From positions 4,588,957-4,652,956 of the forward strand of contig NZ_CM001841.1 of the NCBI RefSeq assembly GCF_000365305.1: 64,000 bases of DNA. The letters are read 5' to 3'. Shown here in pieces: positions 11,166-22,626 of this stretch. The translations under genes and the position numbers were made by a program. The notes under the pieces are model-generated. The model saw only the letters and a list, made by a program, of their open reading frames with translations. It made no database searches and was not told the origin of the DNA. How positions within the stretch are numbered: position 1 is the first letter of the stretch; the number at the start of each line of letters is the position of its first letter. Origin of the DNA: Dickeya dianthicola NCPPB 453 (GTDB lineage Bacteria > Pseudomonadota > Gammaproteobacteria > Enterobacterales > Enterobacteriaceae).

Positions 11166-11182
11166 CTTAGTTGAATATTAAG
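11166..11182 (-). promoter_or_regulatory. Candidate PmrA box for the arn operon
   Basis: Read on the minus strand this is CTTAAT-N5-ACTAAG, against the PmrA consensus YTTAAK-N5-YTTAAK: the first half-site is perfect and the second has two mismatches. Its orientation and location, about 235 bp before arnB, suit the known PmrAB control of arn operons. The distance to the start codon is longer than usual, so this is a prediction only. Confidence 0.35.
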
Positions 11183-11205
11183 ATGCTTCTTTTTAGGTGA
11201 TGCTC

Positions 11206-11231
11206 AATCCGCAAAAAGAATCCGCAAAAAG
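11206..11231. repeat. 13 bp exact tandem duplication
   Basis: AATCCGCAAAAAG occurs twice back to back. It lies in the arnB upstream region close to the candidate PmrA box. Confidence 0.9.
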
Positions 11232-11438
11232 AGTAGCAAGCGATGTTTAAACCCATCATCAATAAAATGGTGTTCGGCCACAAACATTCATCCCGGCTCA
11301 AACGTGTATAAACATACGAAAAGTAAGATTTTTTTCGTGATAAAAATCACACTGACATCAAAACAAAAAAAGAATTACGATTTTTTGCAATGTTATTAAA
11401 AACCATCAATGTGGAAATAAATCTTATTCATAAAAACT

Positions 11439-11492
11439 ACTTATCTTGCTATGAATACTTATCTTGTTATGACGACTTATCTTGTTATGAAA
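11439..11492. repeat. Three-copy 18 bp tandem repeat
   Basis: Three consecutive copies of an 18 bp unit, consensus ACTTATCTTGTTATGAnn, at 11439-11456, 11457-11474 and 11475-11492. The first 16 bases differ at one position in copy 1, and only the last two bases vary further. It is non-coding, roughly midway between arnB and aegA. Confidence 0.95.
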
Positions 11493-11658
11493 TAATGCGC
11501 GGATATCACGGTGCTTTTTCGCCCATCGCTGACTCGCCGCCCATCTCATTTTTCTCTCATACTCTTTAATTATCATGAACAAAGCATAGTAAGATTTTCA
11601 GATATGGCAACAGGGCTGTCGGCCATTTTGGGTCCAATAAGATTGGAAACGGCATGCA

Positions 11659-11798
11659 TATACCCAAAATAATTCGAGTTGCAGGACAACCGGCTTGCGT
11701 GCTGAACAACGCCACGCGTTGGCCCTTTAGGACGAGGCCAATTTCATAGGCCGAGTAACGCAGCCAACACACCTGCAACGTGAAGTATGACGGGTATA
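11659..11798. repeat. ERIC-like intergenic palindromic element (~140 bp)
   Basis: The element starts with TATACCCAAAATAATTCGAG and ends with GTGAAGTATGACGGGTATA, forming imperfect terminal inverted repeats (TATACCC...TTGCAGG / CCTGCAA...GGGTATA). The right half, with GCAGCCAACAC before the terminal repeat, resembles the enterobacterial ERIC/IRU right end. No coding capacity for a transposase; it is a non-autonomous element. Confidence 0.75.
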
Positions 11799-11984
11799 AA
11801 TATGTTCATGGGGATAATTCAGGTAATAAACCTTCTGCTATTTATTGCTCTTCAGGCGATATTTTTGTCTTTTTTGATAACTGCATGAAAAATTTTGGTT
11901 ATTTTTACCCCACATTATCTGTTCTATATCAAGATTCATGCCGACCCGAGTCGTTAGGATAACCCCCAATAACTGAGGGGATCG

Positions 11985-12127
11985 TTATTTTTTCTCCTGA
12001 CGAGACAGGTACCAGGCCCCTTCCAGAATCACTTTCTTAGTGACCCGCTCAGGTTGGTTTCGTCATCTTTTTTCGCCTGCCCGGCAAGCAGTTCCGGCGC
12101 AACCCAGCCTGTAATCGCAACAGACAT
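11985..12127 (-). pseudogene. Possible small gene remnant with a frameshift
   Basis: On the minus strand an ATG at 12127 opens a 32-codon frame (MSVAITGWVAPELLAGQAKK...) ending at 12029. A one-base shift would continue into VTKKVILEGAWYLSRQEKK and stop at 11985, which looks more protein-like than random sequence. I do not recognise the family. It could be a decayed gene end or chance. Confidence 0.25.
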
Positions 12128-12161
12128 CCCACATTGATTAAGTGAGCACACACTTACTTAA

Positions 12162-14767
<2,606 letters not shown>

Positions 14768-14774
14768 TGCCTTT

Positions 14775-14807
14775 TTGCCCGTGATGCCAGGATGCGTTCA
14801 CGGGCAA
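14775..14807. terminator. Stem-loop after the ferredoxin gene
   Basis: Perfect 10 bp inverted repeat TTGCCCGTGA / TCACGGGCAA eight bases past the stop codon of the ferredoxin gene. There is no T-tract on the plus strand, so it may stabilise mRNA or assist termination rather than act as a classical terminator. Confidence 0.5.
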
Positions 14808-14901
14808 GCGGCGCAGGCCGTATCGCCGCGCCCTGTTGACATGATGTGATGTAAGCCCGATTTTTGTTTCAAATAAAATCAGTTTTAATAAAATGTGCTT
14901 T

Positions 14902-14930
14902 TTGACGTATTCTGCTCGGACACGGATAAT
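14902..14930 (+). promoter_or_regulatory. Sigma-70 promoter candidate for yieE
   Basis: TTGACG at 14902-14907 and GATAAT at 14925-14930 are separated by exactly 17 bp, each one base off consensus. The predicted start site would leave a leader of about 130 bases before yieE. Confidence 0.5.
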
Positions 14931-15065
14931 TATCGCCGATTTATCCGTCAGTTTCTCTTTGGCACAGATATTTGTCTGACCATTTTTGCGTCGGAAATCA
15001 ACTTCACAGAGCAGTCATTCTACTAAAAATCATCAGGTTTTTTTCGTTGGCATCATGGAGTGAAT

Positions 15066-15806
15066 ATGACCTGTCATTTCGTCAGGTGGGCAAGCACGGA
15101 AGCGTTACCCGATCTGCAGCGGTTATCGGATGACCTAATTTCATCCACGCACAGTTTTTCAGTGAAGCGCCGCGAGCGCTATCTGAAAAGCCGCGCGTTG
15201 CTGGCAGAGATGATGTTTTATTTCTTCGGTTATCCGGTTCTTCCCCCCCTCATGGTCTCGCCGAATGGCAGACCCTGTTTCGTTGATCCGCATTTGCCTG
15301 ATTTCAGCCTCGGCTACGCAGGAAACACCATCGCAATCCTGCTCAGCGAGGAAGGAAAAGTGGGCATGGACGTGGAAATTATCCGCGTCTGGAATCGTGA
15401 AACGCCGTCGCATCTGCAAACGCAGACCCACGCGGAAAAAGCCTGGATCGACGCCCAGCTTGACCCGCTGGAAGCCGCCACCCAGTTATGCACTATTCGT
15501 CAGTCGGTACTGAAAATTCCCGGTTTTAACACCGGCGGTCCAGAATCGCTAAAGCTGCATCCGGCCTCCGGCCGCCTGCGGTCGCGGCATATTCCGGATG
15601 TGGAAGTGATCAGCGACATTGACGATTACCTGGCCTGGGCCTGTGCCCATACGCCTCGCCTCGACCGGCTGGTGATGTGGAACTACACCTCGGCCTACGG
15701 CATGCGGAAATCCGGCGAAATCGTCCAGCAGCAGCGTCAGTCGCGGCGCTATATCAAACTAAGCAGCCACGCGACGGAAAACGCCTCGCCGCTGTTCGCG
15801 ATGTAG
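15066..15806 (+). CDS. yieE: Phosphopantetheinyl transferase-superfamily protein YieE
   Basis: The 246-residue product matches E. coli YieE in length, order and position beside adeP-yieH. It has the PPTase-like core: SPNGRPCF, FSLGYAGNT, and GMDVEI at residues 100-105 giving the magnesium ligands Asp102 and Glu104. The usual W-x-x-KEA-x-x-K helix is degenerate (TIRQSVLKIPG), with the Lys-Glu pair replaced but the last Lys kept; E. coli YieE, as I recall it, is similarly altered. ATG 15066 was chosen for GGAG at 15057-15060; a GTG at 15060 is in frame. Whether it is an active PPTase, and for which carrier protein, is unknown. The aryl polyene cluster in this window seems to lack its own. Confidence 0.85.
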   Translation: MTCHFVRWASTEALPDLQRLSDDLISSTHSFSVKRRERYLKSRALLAEMMFYFFGYPVLPPLMVSPNGRPCFVDPHLPDFSLGYAGNTIAILLSEEGKVGMDVEIIRVWNRETPSHLQTQTHAEKAWIDAQLDPLEAATQLCTIRQSVLKIPGFNTGGPESLKLHPASGRLRSRHIPDVEVISDIDDYLAWACAHTPRLDRLVMWNYTSAYGMRKSGEIVQQQRQSRRYIKLSSHATENASPLFAM

Positions 15807-15843
15807 CGGCAGGAACGCGAAAAAGCGGCAGAAACGCAAAAAA
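15806..15843. repeat. 19 bp tandem duplication at the yieE stop codon
   Basis: GCGGCAGGAACGCGAAAAA is followed directly by GCGGCAGAAACGCAAAAAA, 17 of 19 bases identical. The first copy begins at the last base of the yieE stop codon. Confidence 0.9.
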
Positions 15844-15870
15844 AGGATGTCAATCGTAGGAAAAGCCATA

Positions 15871-15894
15871 GCGAGCCGGGCAATCCCGGCTCGC
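15871..15894 (-). terminator. Terminator hairpin between yieE and adeP
   Basis: Perfect 10 bp stem GCGAGCCGGG / CCCGGCTCGC with a four-base loop, six bases past the adeP stop codon on the minus strand. It separates the two convergent genes; the tails are only weakly T-rich. Confidence 0.7.
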
Positions 15895-15900
15895 GGATGA

Positions 15901-17238
15901 TTAATGGGCGTCGATAAACACGATTTTCAGCAGGAACAGCACCGCCACCGCAATCACGCACGGACTGATGTCGCGCCAGCGGCCGGTCGCTGCTTTCATT
16001 ACCGCGTAAGAAATGAAGCCCAACGCGATGCCTTCGGTAATCGAGAAAGTGAACGGCATCATCACGGCGGTCACGAACGCCGGTACGGATTCGGTTAGGT
16101 CATCCCAGTTAACGCGCGCCAGGCTTGCGGTCATCAACACGCCGACATAAATCAGCGCGCCCGCCGCCGCGTAAGCCGGCACCATCCCCGCCAGCGGAGA
16201 CAGGAACATCACCAGCAGGAACAAAATCCCCACCACCACCGCCGTCAGGCCGGTACGACCGCCGATGGAAACACCGGAAGAACTTTCGATATACGCGGTC
16301 ACGGACGACGTGCCGGTGAACGAACCGACCACCGAGCTGATGCTATCCACATACAGCGCCTGCTTCATTTGCGGGAATTTGCCGCGGGCATCCACCAGAC
16401 CGGCCTTGTCGGTCACGCCAATCAGGGTGCCGGAAGAATCAAACAGGTTCACCAGCATGAACGAGAAAATCACCCCGGATAGGCCCAGATTCAGCGACCC
16501 GGCCAGATCCACCTGACCGACCACAGTACTGACGCTCGGCGGCATGGAAAACACGCCGGAAAATTTCACATCCCCCAGCAGAGCGCCCAGCAAGGTGGTT
16601 ACCGCGATGGAAATCAGCACCGCTGCATGGATGTTGCGAGACGCCAGCACCACGATAATGAAAAAGCCCAGCGAGCCCAGCAGCACGCTGTGTGAGGTCA
16701 GCTTGCCGACCGACACCAGCGTTTCCGGATTCGGTACGATAATCCCGGCATTTTTCAGCCCGATCATAGCAATAAACAACCCGATACCGCTGGCGATGCC
16801 CAGTCGCAAACTGAGCGGAATATTGGCGATCATCCAGTAACGAACCTGGAATATCGTCAACAGCAGGAAACCCACCGAGCCCCAGAAGATAGCGCCCATC
16901 GCCACCTGCCACGGCAACCCCATCGTGCCGACCACCACAAAGGCGAAAAAGGCGTTCAGGCCCATCGCCGGCGCCAGCGCCACCGGCAGGTTAGCCAACA
17001 GACCCATGAAAATACTACCAAAAGCGGCGATCAGACAGGTGGTGACAAACACCGCTTTGGTGTCCATCCCGGCGGCACCCAGAATCTGCGGGTTGACGAA
17101 AACGATATACACCATCGTCAGGAAGGTGGTGAACCCGGCAATGGTTTCGGTACGAGCGGTGGTGCCGTGCTGCTTCAGTTTGAACACGCGATCCAGCAGC
17201 CCCTGCTCAGCAGCGGAACCAGACTGAGATTTATCCAT
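15901..17238 (-). CDS. adeP: Adenine permease (NCS2/AzgA-type purine transporter)
   Basis: This 445-residue inner-membrane protein has about a dozen hydrophobic segments and AzgA-type signatures ARTETIAGFTTFLTMVYIVF, APAMGLNAFFAF and FTGTSSVTAYIESSSGVSIG. It imports adenine by proton symport. The start at 17238 (MDKSQSGSAAEQGLLDRVFK) fits the family; the longer frame to 17385 has no homology-like sequence. It is divergent from yieH, as in E. coli, and the shared upstream region contains a PurR-like operator. Confidence 0.92.
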   Translation of the reverse strand: MDKSQSGSAAEQGLLDRVFKLKQHGTTARTETIAGFTTFLTMVYIVFVNPQILGAAGMDTKAVFVTTCLIAAFGSIFMGLLANLPVALAPAMGLNAFFAFVVVGTMGLPWQVAMGAIFWGSVGFLLLTIFQVRYWMIANIPLSLRLGIASGIGLFIAMIGLKNAGIIVPNPETLVSVGKLTSHSVLLGSLGFFIIVVLASRNIHAAVLISIAVTTLLGALLGDVKFSGVFSMPPSVSTVVGQVDLAGSLNLGLSGVIFSFMLVNLFDSSGTLIGVTDKAGLVDARGKFPQMKQALYVDSISSVVGSFTGTSSVTAYIESSSGVSIGGRTGLTAVVVGILFLLVMFLSPLAGMVPAYAAAGALIYVGVLMTASLARVNWDDLTESVPAFVTAVMMPFTFSITEGIALGFISYAVMKAATGRWRDISPCVIAVAVLFLLKIVFIDAH

Positions 17239-17393
17239 GATAAATAACCCAAAGAGAAGAAAGGAAAGATAATCGCCCGGTATCCTATAACAAAATGCGG
17301 AGCAGTTAACGCGCCGGCGGGCTTTTTTTTCCCAACGATAAGAATTTTCTATATCTCCGGCCTGTTCGCAGCGGTTTCGCCTCACTTCCCGAC

Positions 17394-17409
17394 GGGAAAA
17401 CGTTTGTCC
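17394..17409. promoter_or_regulatory. Candidate PurR operator between adeP and yieH
   Basis: GGGAAAACGTTTGTCC has the AAACGTTTG core of the PurR box (ACGCAAACGTTTGCGT) and 10 of 16 matches. PurR control of the adenine permease gene is known in E. coli, which supports the call. Confidence 0.4.
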
Positions 17410-17511
17410 GCCACAGAGATAAAGGTCGGCAGGTCCTTTATTTCCACAACCATCGCATTCTCCTGTCAGTCAGGTAAAGTGGGGATTTTCGGCCCTCAAC
17501 AAGGAATACCC

Positions 17512-18177
17512 ATGTCCCGGATTGAATGCGTATTTTTCGACTGCGACGGCACGCTGGTGGACAGCGAAGTCATTTGCTGCCAGGCCTACATCAATATTTT
17601 TATTCCTTACGGCGTGCAGTTGCCGCTGGATGAGGTGATCAAAACCTTCAAAGGCATGAAGCTCTACGACATTATCGACAGCATCAGCGAGCGTTTCGGC
17701 CTGACGGTTTCCGTGGAGCAGATGGAACGCCATTTCCGCCAGGAAGTGGCGCGACTGTTCGACCTCTCGTTGCAGCCGATTGCGGGAGTGCGGGAGGTAC
17801 TGGCGACGCTGCAAACGCCCGCGGCGGTGGTATCCAACGGCCCGGTCAGCAAAATGCAGCATTCGCTAGGGCTGACCGGCCTGCTGCCGTTCTTTGGCGA
17901 GCACCTGTACAGCGGCTACGACATCGGCAAATGGAAACCGGACCCGGCGCTGCTGCATCACGCCGCGCAGCAGATGGGGGTGGCGGTGGGAAACTGCATT
18001 CTGGTGGAAGATTCGGTTTCCGGCACGCAGGCCGGCATTGCCGCCGGCATACCGGTGTTTTACTACTGCGCCGACGCACATAATGCCCCAATCCATCACC
18101 CCTTGGTGACGATGTTCCACGACATGGCGCAGTTGCCGGCGCTGTGGCAGACCCGCGGCTGGGCGCTGACTGCCTGA
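17512..18177 (+). CDS. yieH: HAD-family phosphatase YieH (6-phosphogluconate phosphatase)
   Basis: A 221-residue haloacid dehalogenase-type phosphatase. Motif I is FFDCDGTLVDSEV with the nucleophile Asp; VVSNGP is motif II, and KPDPALLHHAAQQ with VEDSVSGTQAG gives motifs III and IV. E. coli YieH is the same length, starts MSRIE and ends with the same LWxxRGWxxTA tail. ATG 17512 has AAGGAAT upstream; the longer frame from 17404 does not align. Divergent from adeP. Confidence 0.92.
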   Translation: MSRIECVFFDCDGTLVDSEVICCQAYINIFIPYGVQLPLDEVIKTFKGMKLYDIIDSISERFGLTVSVEQMERHFRQEVARLFDLSLQPIAGVREVLATLQTPAAVVSNGPVSKMQHSLGLTGLLPFFGEHLYSGYDIGKWKPDPALLHHAAQQMGVAVGNCILVEDSVSGTQAGIAAGIPVFYYCADAHNAPIHHPLVTMFHDMAQLPALWQTRGWALTA

Positions 18178-18181
18178 CGGC

Positions 18182-18940
18182 TCAGGCGGATTCGCGCAAC
18201 GGCGATTCCGACGCGCCGGCCGGTTTGCGTCCGCCAAATAGCCAACGCCGGGCGGATTTCGGCCCGGCGCGAAAACGCCTGCTGACGCCCTGCGCCAGCA
18301 GGTCCAGCAACAGGCAAAAGATAAAATAGACCAGCGCGATAAACAGGAACACTTCGGTCGGATAGACCATGCTGCGATTGTTGACCTGGGTCGCCAGAAA
18401 CGTCAGTTCGCCAACGCCGACAATATAAGCCAGCGAGGTATCTTTAATCAGGGAGATCCACTGGTTGATGAACGACGGCGCCATCATGCGCAGCGCCTGC
18501 GGCAACACGATGTACCACAGCGTCTGCCAACGCCCCAACCCCAGCGACATCCCCGCCTGCCACTGGCCGCGGCCTATCGCCGCGATGCCGGCCTTCACGC
18601 CGTGCGCCAGATAGGCGGAGGCGATTAGCCCCAGCGCGCACACCACGGTGGTGATTTCAGGAATATCAACGCCAAACAGCATCGGCAGCAGGAAATAGGT
18701 CCAGAAAATCAGCATGATCACTGGAATCGCGCGGAAAAAACCCAGCGCCATCGCCAGCAGTCCACCAGCCCAGCCGCGACACATCGCCAGCGCCACCCCC
18801 AGCCCCGTGCCCAACACCGCCGATACCATCCCGGCCATTACACTGATCGCCAGCGTCAGCGCCGCGCCGCCCAGCGGGCCGCCCGGGAAAGTGCCCCACA
18901 TCAGGTAGCTAAAATTGTCGCGGATGATCGAAAAATCCAT
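18182..18940 (-). CDS. Amino-acid ABC transporter permease (HisM/GltK type), second subunit
   Basis: The 252-residue inner-membrane protein carries the polar amino-acid permease pattern, including the EAA-like loop GIAAIGRGQWQAGMSLGLGRWQTLWYIVLPQALRMMAPSF region, here with Gly for the first Glu. Several membrane segments are predicted. It forms the transmembrane channel together with the upstream permease. The gene starts one base after the upstream permease ends and stops four bases before the convergent yieH. No ATPase gene follows, so the ATP-binding subunit must come from elsewhere. Confidence 0.9.
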   Translation of the reverse strand: MDFSIIRDNFSYLMWGTFPGGPLGGAALTLAISVMAGMVSAVLGTGLGVALAMCRGWAGGLLAMALGFFRAIPVIMLIFWTYFLLPMLFGVDIPEITTVVCALGLIASAYLAHGVKAGIAAIGRGQWQAGMSLGLGRWQTLWYIVLPQALRMMAPSFINQWISLIKDTSLAYIVGVGELTFLATQVNNRSMVYPTEVFLFIALVYFIFCLLLDLLAQGVSRRFRAGPKSARRWLFGGRKPAGASESPLRESA

Positions 18941-18941
18941 C

Positions 18942-19688
18942 TCAGTGCCCCTTTAGCGGTTGCCGGTGCTGACGCCACTGTCCCCAGCCTTCCAGCAGGG
19001 CGATCACCGCGATATAACATACCGTCGCCACCCCGAACGCCTGAAACGTGCGCAGCGTTTCGGTTTCCACCTGCCGGGAAGCGTAAGACAGCTCCGCCAC
19101 GCCGATAGCCATCGCCAGCGATGAATTTTTAATCACGTTCATGTACTGACCAAGCAACGGCGGCAGCGCGATGCGCAGCGCCTGCGGCAACACGACATCG
19201 CGCATCGCTTGCCAGCCGGTCAGCCCCAGCGCGCAGGCGGCATACTTTTGACCGTGCGCCACGCCGGCGATGCCGGCACGAATCTCTTCAGCGATAAAAG
19301 CGGCGGAATAGAGCGTCAAGCCAAACAGCCCGGCCAGAAACTCGAACGACGGCCCGTTCAGCCCAAGCAGCGGAATCACGTGCGGGCTGTTGAGCCACTG
19401 CATCAGCCCGGCGGGCATCAACTGCGCCGCGCCGAAGTACCAGAAGAACAGCTGCACCAGCAACGGGGTGTTGCGAAACAGGGAGCAATACGCGACCACC
19501 AGCCAGCGCAGCAGCGGCGTACGGCTGTCGCGGCCGGCCGCCAGCACCAGCCCCAACGAGGTCGCCAACACTACGGCGGCGGCAGCGATACCGAGCGTTA
19601 TCTGAAAGCCTTGCCACAGCCATTGCAGGTACTGAGGCGCCAGCAGCCAGTCGGTCAGCCATTGTCGGATAGATTCATCAGTCATCAT
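18942..19688 (-). CDS. Amino-acid ABC transporter permease (HisQ/GltJ type), first subunit
   Basis: This 248-residue permease has the EAA-type motif within AEEIRAGIAGVAHGQKYAA and LGLTGWQAMRDVVLPQALRI, and about five membrane segments (residues ~25-45, 60-85, 105-130, 190-215, 215-235). It lies between the binding-protein gene and the second permease on the same strand. The substrate is probably a polar amino acid such as glutamate, glutamine or aspartate, judged by family only. Confidence 0.9.
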   Translation of the reverse strand: MMTDESIRQWLTDWLLAPQYLQWLWQGFQITLGIAAAAVVLATSLGLVLAAGRDSRTPLLRWLVVAYCSLFRNTPLLVQLFFWYFGAAQLMPAGLMQWLNSPHVIPLLGLNGPSFEFLAGLFGLTLYSAAFIAEEIRAGIAGVAHGQKYAACALGLTGWQAMRDVVLPQALRIALPPLLGQYMNVIKNSSLAMAIGVAELSYASRQVETETLRTFQAFGVATVCYIAVIALLEGWGQWRQHRQPLKGH

Positions 19689-19698
19689 AAACCAGAAG

Positions 19699-19721
19699 GC
19701 CCCCGGAATCGGTCCGGGGGC
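19699..19721 (-). terminator. Intercistronic stem-loop upstream of the permease genes
   Basis: Nine-base perfect stem GCCCCCGGA / TCCGGGGGC with a five-base loop, between the substrate-binding-protein gene and the first permease. Hairpins here commonly limit read-through or protect the upstream mRNA, giving more binding protein than permease. Confidence 0.6.
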
Positions 19722-19740
19722 AAATCACAACCATCAAGTA

Positions 19741-19886
19741 AGAGCCTATCCCAGTAGGCGTTATGGCGCAGCCGGTTTGGACTCGGACAGCGCGGAAAAA
19801 CCGGAGCGTACACGTAGTACGTGAGGATTTCGAGCACTGCCCAGGGCCAAAATGGCAAGTGAAATAGCCCTAATGGGATAGGCTCT
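19741..19886. repeat. 146 bp palindromic intergenic element
   Basis: The ends are inverted repeats: AGAGCCTATCCCAGTAGG at the left and CCTAATGGGATAGGCTCT at the right, one mismatch over 18 bases. The interior has a further symmetric part around ACACGTAGTACGTG. It codes for nothing and looks like a non-autonomous, MITE-like repeat inserted between the binding-protein and permease genes. Confidence 0.8.
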
Positions 19887-19935
19887 AAGAAACTACGGTA
19901 ACAACTATCGGATGAAGAATACTGTGACAGCGCAC

Positions 19936-20772
19936 TCAAGCCTTAGGTTGCTGCTCCAGCGGCGCGATTTTGAAATCGCCGCGCGGCTGGGCAGACGGTG
20001 TTGTCGGCCCAAACCAGTGGTTGTAAATCTTCACCGCGTCGCCCTGTTTTTCCAGATTCAGCAGGATGTCATTTACTTTCTGCGTCAGGCGGTCCTCTCC
20101 CTTCGGAATACCGATGCCCTGATACTCTTTGGTGATGCTGAACGGAGAAATTTCAAAATCGGCTTTCTGCGCCGCCGGCAAATTCCCCAGCAGCCCGACC
20201 AGCTTGGCGTCATCCTGCGTGATGGCCTGCACGTTGCCGTTACGCAGCGCGGTGAACGCCAGCGGGGTATCGTCGTAGGAAATCACTTTGGCGGTCGGGT
20301 AGTGTTCACGCAGCGTGATTTCCTGCACGGTGCCTTTGTCGGCACCAATGCGCAGATTTTTGATGTCGTCCGGCGTTTTCAGCACGCCTTGGCGGGCGAT
20401 GAACTTCTGGCCGGTGGCAAAATAAGGCACGCTGAAATTGACCTGTTTGGCGCGTTCATCGGTAATGGTGAAGTTAGCCGCAATCAGATCGACTTTTTTC
20501 GAGGTCAGCAGCGGAATACGGTTGGCCGGATTGGTGGCGCGCAGCTCCACTTTGACGCCCAGCGCCTTGCCGATGGCTTCCGCCACGTCCACATCGTAGC
20601 CCACCAGCTTTTTGCTCTGCGGATCGACATAGCCAAACGGCGGATTGCTGTCGAACACCGCCACTTTCACCACGCCCGCTTTCTGGATGTCATCCAGCTT
20701 GTCGGCCTGCGCGTTGCCTGCGAGAGAAACCAATCCTGCCAGAAGGGAAAATGCCAAAAGAGATTTTTTCAT
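19936..20772 (-). CDS. Amino-acid ABC transporter periplasmic substrate-binding protein
   Basis: This 278-residue protein has a signal peptide (MKKSLLAFSLLAGLVSLAGNAQA, cleavage after residue 23) and the family 3 solute-binding fold: FDSNPPFGYVDPQSKKLVGY, DVDVAEAIGKALG, LLTSKKVDLIAANFTITDER and IGADKGTVQE. The arginine in TITDER is the usual contact for the ligand carboxylate. ATG 20772 is preceded by GGCGGA. Probable polar amino-acid ligand. It heads a unit with the two downstream permeases, interrupted by a stem-loop and a palindromic element. Confidence 0.92.
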   Translation of the reverse strand: MKKSLLAFSLLAGLVSLAGNAQADKLDDIQKAGVVKVAVFDSNPPFGYVDPQSKKLVGYDVDVAEAIGKALGVKVELRATNPANRIPLLTSKKVDLIAANFTITDERAKQVNFSVPYFATGQKFIARQGVLKTPDDIKNLRIGADKGTVQEITLREHYPTAKVISYDDTPLAFTALRNGNVQAITQDDAKLVGLLGNLPAAQKADFEISPFSITKEYQGIGIPKGEDRLTQKVNDILLNLEKQGDAVKIYNHWFGPTTPSAQPRGDFKIAPLEQQPKA

Positions 20773-20978
20773 CTGTTTATCCGCCTGTAAACCGCTGTTC
20801 ATAAACGATTTTCATTTCATAAATGAGGGTTAATTCAATAAATGCAGGCTAACAGCGGCTCTGGCGCGCCGGAAATAACATAAACACCCATAATATGAAC
20901 TTATGTTATATCCGGCCGGTGGCAACAACGAGTGACAGGGCGGCGATGCAGTGATACAGATGCGGCATTACCAATAAC

Positions 20979-21000
20979 AACGCCCCGAAAACGGGGCGTT
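20979..21000 (-). terminator. Terminator of the pst-phoU operon
   Basis: AACGCCCCG / CGGGGCGTT nine-base stem with an AAAA loop, 39 bases past the phoU stop codon. The tail (GTTATT) is only moderately T-rich. Confidence 0.75.
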
Positions 21001-21039
21001 GGGAGCAACGTCGGCCAGTCGACAATAAATAAGCCAGAC

Positions 21040-21771
21040 TTATTCCGGTTTTTCAGCGTCTTTCTGCGCCAGCATTTTTTCCAGCGCATCGCCGCCCAGA
21101 TGACGGAAGTCCTGGCCTTTGACGAAGTAGAAAATAAACTCGCAGATGTTCTGGCAACGGTCACCGATACGTTCGATGGAACGGGCGCAGAACAGCGCGG
21201 TCAGCACGCTGGGAATAGTGCGAGGGTCTTCCATCATGTGGGTCATCAACTGACGCACAACGCCTTCGTACTCTTTATCCACCTTCTTGTCTTCCATGTA
21301 GATGCGCTTGGCTTCATCCAGATCCATACGGGCGAATGCGTCCAGCACATCGTGCAGCATCTGCACGGTGTGGTTGCCCATCGACTCCAGGCTGACCAGC
21401 AACGGCTGATGCTGATGGGAGAATTTCTCCAGCGCGGTGCGGCAGATTTTGTCCGCCACATCACCAATACGCTCCAGCTCGGAAATGGTTTTGATGATAG
21501 CCATCACCAGACGCAGGTCGCTGGCGGTGGGCTGGCGTTTGGCGATGATGCGCACGCACGCCTCGTCAATGCTCACTTCCATCATATTGACTTTGGCGTC
21601 GCCTTCGATCACGCGCTGCGCCAGTTCCGCGTCCTGGTTATGCATGGCGGTGATGGCGTCGGTCAGTTGCTGTTCCACCAGCCCGCCCATTGTCATTACC
21701 TGGGTGCGGATGCTTTCCAGCTCGGCATTAAACTGACCGGAAATATGTTTGTTCAGATTGAGATTTTCCAT
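21040..21771 (-). CDS. phoU: Phosphate-signalling regulator PhoU
   Basis: PhoU links the Pst transporter to the PhoR sensor kinase and keeps the Pho regulon off when phosphate is plentiful. The 243-residue protein is two repeated three-helix bundles, each with the metal-binding E/DxxxD pattern (for instance [15 protein letters not shown] and [13 protein letters not shown]). ATG 21771 gives the family start [18 protein letters not shown]. Last gene of pstSCAB-phoU. Confidence 0.96.
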   Translation of the reverse strand: MENLNLNKHISGQFNAELESIRTQVMTMGGLVEQQLTDAITAMHNQDAELAQRVIEGDAKVNMMEVSIDEACVRIIAKRQPTASDLRLVMAIIKTISELERIGDVADKICRTALEKFSHQHQPLLVSLESMGNHTVQMLHDVLDAFARMDLDEAKRIYMEDKKVDKEYEGVVRQLMTHMMEDPRTIPSVLTALFCARSIERIGDRCQNICEFIFYFVKGQDFRHLGGDALEKMLAQKDAEKPE

Positions 21772-21784
21772 GATACTCCCGTAA

Positions 21785-22609
<825 letters not shown>

Positions 22610-22626
22610 TCATTATATGTTGCGTT

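Noticed and set aside
11439..11492. CRISPR array
   Set aside because: Units are directly adjacent with no spacers, only three copies, and no cas genes are near.
11566..11778. 70-codon minus-strand frame and the 60-codon plus-strand frame after it
   Set aside because: Both run into or out of the ERIC-like palindromic element; no ribosome site or homology-like pattern.
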